Of a DNA stretch of 64,000 nt, positions 16,042 through 23,007 are shown one piece after another. The DNA comes from Veillonellales bacterium (GTDB lineage Bacteria > Bacillota > Negativicutes > Veillonellales > Dialisteraceae). Numbering within the stretch: position 1 is the first letter of the stretch; each line of letters opens with the position of its first letter. Made by a program: the position numbers and the translations under genes. Location: assembly GCA_944390485.1 (NCBI GenBank), contig CALXPQ010000001.1, positions 310,001-374,000 of the forward strand, in the 5' to 3' direction. The notes beneath the pieces were generated by a model that was not told the origin of the DNA, searched no databases, and worked only from the letters and a program-made list of their open reading frames with translations.

Positions 16042-17126
16042 TCGTTAAACACCTTTCCCAACGCAGACAACAGCTGTTCGTTTTCTTCCCGCTTCCGCAC
16101 GGCGACGCGGAAAAACGTATCGTCCAGCCCCTCATAATTGGCGCAACGGCGGATCTTCAGATGATACGGCCGCAGCCTCTCCGACAGATCGGCCCCGGTC
16201 ATCCCGCCTGTGAGCTGCAGGAGGAAAAAATTGACCGTCCCGTCATAGACGCGGAGCCCGGGCATCCGCCGGAACGCCGCCTCCATCCGCATCCGCTCGT
16301 CCCGCACATAGGCGCGGGATGCTTCGATGTACGGCGCGTCCTGCACCGCTTCCGAAATATAGAGCTGCACCGGCCCATTGACGTTCCAGGGGCAGAGCTG
16401 GCGGGCAATCGCCTCCGCCACAGCCGGCGAAGAAAAGGCTGCCCCGATGCGAAGTCCCGGCACGGCGTAGAATTTGGTCAGCGAAAAAAGAACGACCACC
16501 TGCGGACAAGCCTCAATCTCCCGGGCATAGCTGTATTCCGTCCCCAGAAAATCAATGAACGATTCGTCGATCACGAGCCAGCCTTCCTTCGACCCTGCGG
16601 CCTCCGCAAATCTCCGGAACTGTTCTCTGGACAGAATCTGCCCGTCCGGATTGTTCGGATGCCCCAGGTACAGCATCGGATGCACAGGAAGCGAAGCCAG
16701 GAAGGTCTCGTCCATCGGCGCGAAACGTTTTCTGCTGTCCAGCAGGAACGAATGCACCGGCACTCCGCCCGCCTCCGCGGCGAAGCGGTACTCGCTGAAT
16801 GAAGGCGCCGGCACATAGACCGCAGACGGACGCACCGCGCGGACCAGCGCATACATCAGCTCCGTCGCGCCGTTCCCGCAGGTCACCGCCGAGGCCGGTA
16901 CGCCGTAATGCCGGGCCAGCGCTTCCTTCATCTGCCGGCAGGAAGCATCGGGATACCGCCCTGCTTCCCGGTCAAAATGCGAAAGCACGGCTTTCCGGCC
17001 CCGCGGCGACATCCCCAGCGGATTGATATTGACGCTGAAATCGAGGATCTGCTCCCGTTCCGCTTCAGACAGTGCGAAGATCTCTCCGCCGTGTCCGTGG
17101 TCCAGCCCTTTCGTCTCCTGCTCCAT
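16038..17126 (-). CDS. cobD: L-threonine-O-3-phosphate decarboxylase
   Basis: 362 aa, fold-type I PLP enzyme. DFSVNINPLG near the N-terminus, NGATELMYALVRA, HPNNPDG, and the PLP-lysine segment LFSLTKFYAVPGLRIG are diagnostic. It makes (R)-1-aminopropan-2-ol phosphate, the linker attached by CbiB. The upstream gene supplies its substrate by phosphorylating threonine. It follows pduX with no spacing (stop at 17127, start at 17126). Confidence 0.93.
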   Translation of the reverse strand: MEQETKGLDHGHGGEIFALSEAEREQILDFSVNINPLGMSPRGRKAVLSHFDREAGRYPDASCRQMKEALARHYGVPASAVTCGNGATELMYALVRAVRPSAVYVPAPSFSEYRFAAEAGGVPVHSFLLDSRKRFAPMDETFLASLPVHPMLYLGHPNNPDGQILSREQFRRFAEAAGSKEGWLVIDESFIDFLGTEYSYAREIEACPQVVVLFSLTKFYAVPGLRIGAAFSSPAVAEAIARQLCPWNVNGPVQLYISEAVQDAPYIEASRAYVRDERMRMEAAFRRMPGLRVYDGTVNFFLLQLTGGMTGADLSERLRPYHLKIRRCANYEGLDDTFFRVAVRKREENEQLLSALGKVFNE

Positions 17127-17990
17127 TTACAGCTCCTTTACCATCATGCCGCTGTTGGTCATGTGCACGCAGTCGATGAACGATGCGCACCCGGCCAGCG
17201 CCGCATCCATGTCATGCCGTATCGCTTCCGCCTCAGCCTCCGGCGGAAGGAGAAGCCCCAGCACCGTCCCGCTGTGCGCCGCGATGACGCCCAGGCCGCC
17301 CGCTTTCATCCCCGCCTCATAAAAAGGCTCCAGCGCTTCTTTGTACAAAATATCCTGATTGGCAAACGCGCTCAGGGTCGCCGCTTTCCCGATGCAGTCC
17401 AGCGAACCGGTGCGCAGCCCTTCCAGACAGAGCGCGACCGCTTCCCGGATCTCGCTTTCATGCGCCTTCTGCAAGGCCACGAGGTCTTTCCGTGAATTGA
17501 ACAGCAGCGTATCCACTTCCCCGCCGCAGTCATAAACGAGAATTTTCGCCTCCGGGGCCGGTCCCAGCCGGCGGATCACCGTCCCGCCCCGGTAATCGAA
17601 CTGTACGACCCCCGGATAAAAGGTGGCGTCGCTCGGCTCGATGGAAATCGCGATCTCCGCGATCTCATCCGGGGACAGACAGCGGCCGCAGGCCAGCGCC
17701 GCCGCCTGGCACACCGCACTGATATCCGCCGTGCTGGACGCCATGCCTTTCCCCACGGGGATATCCGACGTCAGCCGGATCCGGACCGGACAGTCTTCCT
17801 TCCCCAGGTACCGCAGGGTCCGCCGGAGCGCCTTTTCTGATTTTTCAGGCAGCGTTCCCTGCGGGCCGTCGAGCCGGCTTTCCGCCCGGGAATAGCGGTC
17901 GATGGGACAGGTGATCATAAAAGAAGACCCCCATCCGTATCCCTGTACCAGTTCTCCGCACGAACCGGGAGAGGACGCTACATGAACCAT
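17127..17990 (-). CDS. pduX: GHMP-family L-threonine kinase (PduX type) for cobalamin synthesis
   Basis: 287 aa. It opens with SSPGSCGELVQGYG and has the GHMP ATP loop PVGKGMASSTAD. The start ATG at 17990 (MVHVASSPG) has a G-rich site 5 bases upstream, while the ATG at 18005 has none; the longer frame is the shadow of cobS. It overlaps cobS by 13 bases. Flanked by cobS and cobD, it most likely converts threonine to threonine phosphate for CobD, so the operon can build aminopropanol phosphate from threonine. Confidence 0.88.
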   Translation of the reverse strand: MVHVASSPGSCGELVQGYGWGSSFMITCPIDRYSRAESRLDGPQGTLPEKSEKALRRTLRYLGKEDCPVRIRLTSDIPVGKGMASSTADISAVCQAAALACGRCLSPDEIAEIAISIEPSDATFYPGVVQFDYRGGTVIRRLGPAPEAKILVYDCGGEVDTLLFNSRKDLVALQKAHESEIREAVALCLEGLRTGSLDCIGKAATLSAFANQDILYKEALEPFYEAGMKAGGLGVIAAHSGTVLGLLLPPEAEAEAIRHDMDAALAGCASFIDCVHMTNSGMMVKEL

Positions 17991-18727
17991 ACATTCCCCC
18001 GACATAAAACAACGAAACACAATGCCAGCACCAGTTCCGACACCTCCGTAACGAACCCGTAGGTATCGCCGGTCGTCCCGCCGATCTTTCCAACGATCCA
18101 GCGGTTGAGGCCAAGTCCCGTCAGGAGTCCTGCACCGGCCAGGATGAGGTACGCCGGTCCGAAATACAGCGCGGGAAGCAGGGCCGCCGCCAGCGCCCAC
18201 AGCACCGCATGCCGGCTCCGGTAAGCGGCAAAGGCCTTGCCGATTCCATAGGGCCGCGCATAGGGATATTCACAGATGCTGACCACCATATTCATTCGCC
18301 CGATGACCGGCATGGCGAAAAGCAGCAGGTACAGCGGCCCGCCCGCTTCCGCCAGCGCCATCGTCTTCATCAGCACGAGGAAGACGAATGCCAGAAGGCC
18401 GAAGGAGCCTACGCAGCTGTCTTTCATGATTTCCAGCATCCGCTCGCGGCTCCGCCCGGAAAACAGGCCGTCGCTCGTATCCATCAGCCCGTCCGCATGC
18501 ATGGCTCCTGTCACGAGGAACTCGCCGGCCACCAGCAGAAAGGCTGTCAGGTACGGCGCTTCCAGCGGCCGCATGAGAAAATAGATCCCGCACAGGATGA
18601 GCCCGATGACCATACCGATGACCGGGAACCAGGACACGCTCTTTCCGAAATCTTCTTCCGTCCATTCCGTCTGCCGGAAGAGATGGATCCGGGTCAGGAA
18701 CTGCAGTCCGATCCAAAATGCTCTCAT
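17978..18727 (-). CDS. cobS: Adenosylcobinamide-GDP ribazoletransferase (cobalamin synthase)
   Basis: 249 aa integral membrane protein. FRAF/FWIGLQFLTRIHL-type start, FPVIGMVIG, and the acidic motif HADGLMDTSDGLFSGRS are family hallmarks; about six hydrophobic segments follow. It joins alpha-ribazole phosphate to adenosylcobinamide-GDP. The start at 18727 (MRAFWIG) has GGAGG 4 bases upstream. Confidence 0.94.
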   Translation of the reverse strand: MRAFWIGLQFLTRIHLFRQTEWTEEDFGKSVSWFPVIGMVIGLILCGIYFLMRPLEAPYLTAFLLVAGEFLVTGAMHADGLMDTSDGLFSGRSRERMLEIMKDSCVGSFGLLAFVFLVLMKTMALAEAGGPLYLLLFAMPVIGRMNMVVSICEYPYARPYGIGKAFAAYRSRHAVLWALAAALLPALYFGPAYLILAGAGLLTGLGLNRWIVGKIGGTTGDTYGFVTEVSELVLALCFVVLCRGNVWFM

Positions 18728-18738
18728 CGTTCCTCCCC

Positions 18739-19719
18739 TCAGTTCCACCCGGCCGCCGACAGCATCCACAGCACGGCGGACTCCGCCGCAATAAACAGGA
18801 TCGTCGCCGTATACATGAGCTGTAATGTGCGCAGGATGTCCTTCCCGCAGAGCGGCCGGTCCGGATCGCCCATATATTCCCGGAATTCCGGCTTGCCTTC
18901 ATAGTAGTTCCAGCCGCCGAGCTGCACGTGAAGCGCGCCCGCCGCCGGCCCCTCCGCATAGCCGCCGTTCGGGCTCGGATGCTTCGGCGCATCCCGAAGG
19001 CCGATCTTCCACGCATTCTTCCCGTCCAGTCCCAGCAGGAAAGACGAAATGACGAACAGCACAAAGGTGATCCGCGCGGGGATATAATTCAGCACATCGT
19101 CCAGACGAGCCGCTGCCCGGCCGAAATACAGGTAACGCTCATTTTTATATCCCAGCATGGAGTCCATCGTATTGGCCGCGCGGTAACACGCCGCGCCCAC
19201 CGGTCCGAAAAGCAGAAAGAAAAACAGCGGGGACAGCACCCCGTCCGTGGTATTCTCCGCGATGGTCTCCGCTGCGCCCCGGGCGATGTCCGGCTCTTCC
19301 AGCCGGTCCGTATCGCGGCCCACGATCCAGGACAGGCGCTGCCGCGCCTTCGGAATATCTCCCGCTTTGAGCAGGCGGTAAATTTCAAGGCCGTCCCTTG
19401 CGAGCGCCCGCGGCGTGATGGTGAAATACAGGATGACCGCGCTCATCGCCGCTTCGCACAGCGGACCGCCCAGCGCCGCCGCCTGCATCAGCGCGTACGC
19501 GGCGCCCCCCGTCACGAAAATAACGAGGACGACCACCAATCCGCCCCGCAGGAGCAGACTCCCCTGTCCGGCTCCCCGCGCGGGATACAGGCAGCGCTCA
19601 AAAAAGGAAATCAGACGCCCGATAAGCACCACCGGATGGAGGGACGAGCGCGGGTCGCCGAATACCGTATCGATAAGAAACGCCGCGGCAGGCACCGTAT
19701 AGAGGAAAGACTCCGTCAT
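18739..19719 (-). CDS. cbiB: Adenosylcobinamide-phosphate synthase, membrane protein
   Basis: 326 aa with several membrane segments. Hallmarks are DTVFGDPRSSLHPVVLIGR at the N-terminus, LSWIVGRDTDRLEE, AAETIAENTTDGVLSPLFF, ANTMDSMLGYKNERY and SPNGGYAEGPAAGALHV. It attaches aminopropanol phosphate to adenosylcobyric acid. It overlaps cobQ by an ATGA junction and ends 11 bases before cobS. Confidence 0.95.
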   Translation of the reverse strand: MTESFLYTVPAAAFLIDTVFGDPRSSLHPVVLIGRLISFFERCLYPARGAGQGSLLLRGGLVVVLVIFVTGGAAYALMQAAALGGPLCEAAMSAVILYFTITPRALARDGLEIYRLLKAGDIPKARQRLSWIVGRDTDRLEEPDIARGAAETIAENTTDGVLSPLFFFLLFGPVGAACYRAANTMDSMLGYKNERYLYFGRAAARLDDVLNYIPARITFVLFVISSFLLGLDGKNAWKIGLRDAPKHPSPNGGYAEGPAAGALHVQLGGWNYYEGKPEFREYMGDPDRPLCGKDILRTLQLMYTATILFIAAESAVLWMLSAAGWN

Positions 19720-21242
19720 TCTTCCTCCAGAATGCGGTAAAATTCCTTCATGTCAAAATTTTTGCGCACCGCATCAGCCAGCCGGTCATATTCCGATTCC
19801 TTGTATGCGCGGTACCGGAACTGCACGGGCAGAGCCGCCAGCCCTTTCCGCTCACGCAGCGCATTGATCAGGCTCCGGCGCAGCTCGTCGTTGTCAAAGA
19901 TGCCGTGGCAGTATGTGCCGAAGACATTCTTCGCTTCCGTGATGTAGCCGTCCTGCACATCCACAGGCTTCCCGCTCCGGGATACGATATGGAAGAGACT
20001 CTGCGCCGGTTTCGTCAGCACTGTCTCGCCCATATGGATCTCATAGGCTTTCAGCCCTTTGCCGGCATAGGTCATGCCGAGGAACGGCAGGCTGCTGCAT
20101 TCGCATTCCACCTGGTAGGTATTTTTCTCTCCCTGCATGGTGGTGACTGTCGGCAGAAGACCGAGCCCCTCCACTTCGTCATTGCCGCTTTCCACGTGGA
20201 GCGGGTCGCATACCTTCTCCCCGATCATCTGATAGCCGCCGCAGATACCGATGACCGGCACGCCTTTCTCCGCCATCTCGCGGATTTCCTTCGCATAGCC
20301 GTTGCGGTGCAGGTACAGCAGATCTTCCGTGGTATTCTTGCTCCCCGGCAGGATGATCAGATCCGGATCGCCGATCAGGTCGCCTTTCTGCACGAAGCGC
20401 ACGTTCACGTCCGGCTCATGGGCCAGCGCGTCGAAATCCGTGAAATTGGAAATCTTCGGCGTCTGGATGACCGCGATATGGATATCGCGCATCACGTGAT
20501 CCGACGGAATGTCCTGCAGCGATACGGAATCTTCGTCATCGATCCCCAGCTTGTCCAGATAAGGAAGCACGCCCAGCACGGGGATGCCCGTCTTTTCTTT
20601 CAGGAAAGTCAGCGCCGGTTCCAGCAGCGTGATGTCGCCGCGGAACTTGTTGATGATGAGCCCCTTGACCAGCGCTCTCTCATCCGGCTCCAGCAGTTCC
20701 AGCGTTCCCACGATGGACGCCAGCGCGCCGCCGCGGTCGATGTCCGCGATGAGGAAGACCGGCGCGTTCATCGTCTTGGCGATGCGCATATTGACGATGT
20801 CGTTCGCCTTCAGGTTCACTTCCGCCGGACTGCCCGCCCCTTCGATGACGATCATATTGAAGTGGCTTTCCATATAATCGATGGCGTAGAGCACGGATTT
20901 CCACGCTTCCTGGCTGTAGTGGTCCTGATAGTCCCGCGCGCTGTAATTGCCTACGGAATGCCCCAGCAGAATCACCTGCGAGCAGGAATTGCCCGTGGGT
21001 TTGAGCAGGACAGGGTTCATCTCCACCACGGGATCGACGCCGGCGGCCTCCGCCTGCGCCACGGTGGACCGTCCCATCTCGCCGCCGTCTCTCGTGACAT
21101 ACGAATTGAGCGCCATGTTCTGCGCTTTAAACGGCGCCGCGTTCCAGCCGTCCTGCTTGAGGATGCGGCAGAACGCCGTCGTCAGTATGCTTTTCCCCAC
21201 ATGGGAACTGGTCCCCTGAAACATGATCCGTTTCGCCATCAT
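19716..21242 (-). CDS. cobQ: Cobyric acid synthase (glutamine-dependent)
   Basis: 508 aa. The N-terminal half is a P-loop amidoligase (GTSSHVGKSILTTAFCR, FKAQNMALNSYVT). The C-terminal half is a class I glutaminase with nucleophile Cys in IGICGGYQM and His in GTYCHGIFDND. It amidates corrin side chains b, d, e and g. The ATG at 21242 overlaps the cobU stop; an adjacent ATG one codon later is equally possible. Confidence 0.96.
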   Translation of the reverse strand: MMAKRIMFQGTSSHVGKSILTTAFCRILKQDGWNAAPFKAQNMALNSYVTRDGGEMGRSTVAQAEAAGVDPVVEMNPVLLKPTGNSCSQVILLGHSVGNYSARDYQDHYSQEAWKSVLYAIDYMESHFNMIVIEGAGSPAEVNLKANDIVNMRIAKTMNAPVFLIADIDRGGALASIVGTLELLEPDERALVKGLIINKFRGDITLLEPALTFLKEKTGIPVLGVLPYLDKLGIDDEDSVSLQDIPSDHVMRDIHIAVIQTPKISNFTDFDALAHEPDVNVRFVQKGDLIGDPDLIILPGSKNTTEDLLYLHRNGYAKEIREMAEKGVPVIGICGGYQMIGEKVCDPLHVESGNDEVEGLGLLPTVTTMQGEKNTYQVECECSSLPFLGMTYAGKGLKAYEIHMGETVLTKPAQSLFHIVSRSGKPVDVQDGYITEAKNVFGTYCHGIFDNDELRRSLINALRERKGLAALPVQFRYRAYKESEYDRLADAVRKNFDMKEFYRILEEE

Positions 21243-21829
21243 AGATGCACCTCACTCCTCTTGAGATCAATCGTAATCCCTGCGACAGACAGATAGACCT
21301 TTTCTGCGCGGGCGGCGATGTACTGATTCGCCAGGCCGACCAGATCCCGGTAGACGCGGCTCATCGCATTGCCGGGCACGATGCCCATGCCGAGCTCATC
21401 GGAGACGAAGATGATTTCCTTTCCCTGATGCGAGGAAATCACCGAAAACATCTGGTCCAGATCGTTCTGCAGCACGGATCGGAGCGTCTCCAGATCGGAC
21501 ACCCCCAGCGTCTCCACACGCCGGCAGTCCATATGATCCATGAGCAGATTGCTCACGTACATGGTGATGCAGTCGAAAAGGACCGCGTCCGCTCCGTCCA
21601 GGATCTCCGCCATCGCCGGCCCCGCTTCATGCATGACCTCAAACGTGCGCCACGCCGCAGGACGGCGCTGCTGATGCACCATCACGCGGTATTTCATTTC
21701 GTCGTCCAGCACCTGGCTCGTCGCGACGTATCCCTTGCGCGCGCCCCGGGTCCGGGCCATGAGCTTCTCCGCGAATTCGCTTTTCCCGCTGCGGGCACCG
21801 CCCATGACCATGAGTATCTGATTGTCCAT
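21239..21829 (-). CDS. cobU: Adenosylcobinamide kinase / adenosylcobinamide-phosphate guanylyltransferase
   Basis: 196 aa. P-loop GGARSGKSEFAE at the N-terminus, then YVATSQVLDDEM, HQQRRP with the guanylylated His region, DCITMYVSNLL, and FVSDELGMGIVPGN. First gene of the seven-gene late-cobalamin operon (promoter 21942-21971), translationally coupled to cobQ. The ribosome site is weak (GAGAAG about 7 bases upstream). Confidence 0.94.
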   Translation of the reverse strand: MDNQILMVMGGARSGKSEFAEKLMARTRGARKGYVATSQVLDDEMKYRVMVHQQRRPAAWRTFEVMHEAGPAMAEILDGADAVLFDCITMYVSNLLMDHMDCRRVETLGVSDLETLRSVLQNDLDQMFSVISSHQGKEIIFVSDELGMGIVPGNAMSRVYRDLVGLANQYIAARAEKVYLSVAGITIDLKRSEVHL

Positions 21830-21853
21830 TGCCGTCTTCTCTGTCTTTCATCC

Positions 21854-21925
21854 AAACAGGGTTCCCTGTTTCACTGCTGCTCCAATCCCGGCCCGCCGGG
21901 GACAGACTCCGCCCCTCCCGCGGGC
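21854..21925 (-). promoter_or_regulatory. Structured 5' leader of the cobalamin operon
   Basis: The roughly 105-base leader holds two inverted repeats: GCCCGC/GCGGGC (21891-21896 with 21920-21925) enclosing GAGTCTGTCCCC, and a perfect AAACAGGG/CCCTGTTT palindrome (21854-21871) that ends 24 bases before the cobU ATG. It is too short for a standard cobalamin riboswitch and I see no B12 box. The role is unknown. Confidence 0.4.
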
Positions 21926-21941
21926 TGAAATTTCATTTATA

Positions 21942-21971
21942 ACTATACCATACGGCGCCAGCGGACGCCAA
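21942..21971 (-). promoter_or_regulatory. Promoter of the cob operon
   Basis: TTGGCG (21971-21966), 18 bases, then TATAGT (21947-21942) preceded by TGG, an extended -10. It diverges from the promoter of the 22051 gene. Confidence 0.5.
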
Positions 21972-22006
21972 CAAAGCCCCTTCCGATACTCTTTCCTCCG
22001 ATTTCG

Positions 22007-22015
22007 TGCTACAAT
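22007..22015 (+). promoter_or_regulatory. Extended -10 promoter of the 22051-22425 gene
   Basis: TGCTACAAT, a TGn-extended -10, 35 bases before the ATG; the -35 region is weak. Confidence 0.45.
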
Positions 22016-22050
22016 AGGAAAATAAATCCACAGCAAAAGGAGAATCCATC

Positions 22051-22425
22051 ATGGCAGAAGAACAGCAGGAATTATATCACGTCAGTCTGATGCGCACGCT
22101 CTGGGAAAACATGTACAGCGGCACCGTCTTTGACTGCATGGACCATTATGTGGCGCGCATCCGCCTCATCCTCGGCATCCCCGTCGACCGGAGCGAGCTG
22201 CCGGACAACGCGCCGGAAGCGCAGCCTTTCATCACCGTGCTGGTGGAAGACACAGTTCTCACCCCGAAGGACGTCATCGACTTCGAGACGGTCCTTTCCC
22301 GGATCATCGCGCGGAAAGCGAGCAGCGAATCGTTCCGTCCCACCCGCTGCATGTTCTTCTACCCGAGCCCGGCCGACTGCTTCAACGAAGACAATAAAGA
22401 AGCTGCTTCCGCGCCGCTCAACTGA
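22051..22425 (+). CDS. Small conserved-looking protein of unknown function
   Basis: 124 aa, acidic, no membrane segment or signal peptide. AAAGGAG lies 9 bases before the ATG and an extended -10 promoter precedes it, so the gene is real. It has no recognisable motif; it contains MDHYVARIRLILG and a proline-rich segment MFFYPSPADCF near the end. It is the only plus-strand gene in the first 50 kb, diverges from the cob operon and converges on 22516-22887, sharing one terminator with it. Confidence 0.65.
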   Translation: MAEEQQELYHVSLMRTLWENMYSGTVFDCMDHYVARIRLILGIPVDRSELPDNAPEAQPFITVLVEDTVLTPKDVIDFETVLSRIIARKASSESFRPTRCMFFYPSPADCFNEDNKEAASAPLN

Positions 22426-22474
22426 ATTTTCTACAGAACATCGCTGCCGGCTTCCAGCCTGCAGAAAAGCACAC

Positions 22475-22510
22475 AAAAAATCCGCCTCCCTTACGGGAAG
22501 CGGATTTTTT
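22475..22510. terminator. Bidirectional terminator between two convergent small genes
   Basis: AAAAAATCCGC-CTCCC and GGGAAG-CGGATTTTTT pair around TTAC, giving a stem flanked by A6 and T6. It can stop transcription from both sides. Confidence 0.8.
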
Positions 22511-22515
22511 CATGC

Positions 22516-22887
22516 TCAGGCTTCGTCGGATTTCTTCTTCGACTCTTCGTATTCTGCGAGCAGCGCCTGATAGTCGTCTTCATCGTAGCCGTTCGCTGCG
22601 AGGATGTATTCCTTCAGCTTCTTCCGCTGGAACGCCACATTCATTGCGGACAGCTCAAATGGATCGAGAGAAATGCGCGCCAGCATTTCGCCGGAAGCAG
22701 AATAGCCGCAGATGCCGTCGCCCACCAGATCGAAGAGCGGCTGCTTTTTCACCGTCACGCAGAACGTGCGCAGGAATTTTTCTCCCTCCGCCGCCATTTT
22801 ATCTCTCATCCGCCGGTATTCCGCCGCTTTGTCAGAAGGAATGCGGAAGCCGTCCACCATGGTAAACAAGTGATCTCTGTTTTTCAT
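22516..22887 (-). CDS. Small hypothetical protein
   Basis: 123 aa from the ATG at 22887 (MKNRDHLFTMVDGFR), with CAGGGAG about 4 bases upstream; the longer frame crosses the promoter and the mutS2 terminator. It is charged, predicted mostly helical, with an acidic C-terminal tail (NGYDEDDYQALLAEYEESKK). No family is recognised. It has its own promoter at 22925-22933 and the shared terminator at 22475-22510. Confidence 0.65.
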   Translation of the reverse strand: MKNRDHLFTMVDGFRIPSDKAAEYRRMRDKMAAEGEKFLRTFCVTVKKQPLFDLVGDGICGYSASGEMLARISLDPFELSAMNVAFQRKKLKEYILAANGYDEDDYQALLAEYEESKKKSDEA

Positions 22888-22924
22888 ATGTCTCCCTGCC
22901 TGTTCTAAATAGGAAATTTCTCTC

Positions 22925-22933
22925 ATTATACCA
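22925..22933 (-). promoter_or_regulatory. Extended -10 promoter of the 22516-22887 gene
   Basis: Minus strand TGGTATAAT, a perfect TGn-extended -10, 37 bases before the ATG; no convincing -35. Confidence 0.5.
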
Positions 22934-22972
22934 GATTCCCGCGGGCAATACATCCGCTCTGTCCACGGCACA

Positions 22973-22996
22973 GAAAAAGGCGGACATCCGTCCGCC
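22973..22996 (-). terminator. Terminator of mutS2
   Basis: GGCGGAC, loop GGAT, GTCCGCC on the minus strand followed by TTTTTC, 11 bases past the mutS2 stop. Perfect 7-bp stem. Confidence 0.85.
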
Positions 22997-23007
22997 TCTC
23001 CCTCCAA

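Noticed and set aside
17991-18200. Upstream extension of pduX to 357 codons
   Set aside because: The added residues are a shifted reading of cobS; the ATG at 17990 starts at the conserved SSPGSCGEL region.
21830-22000. Cobalamin riboswitch before cobU
   Set aside because: The leader is too short and I find no B12 box; only two simple hairpins are visible.
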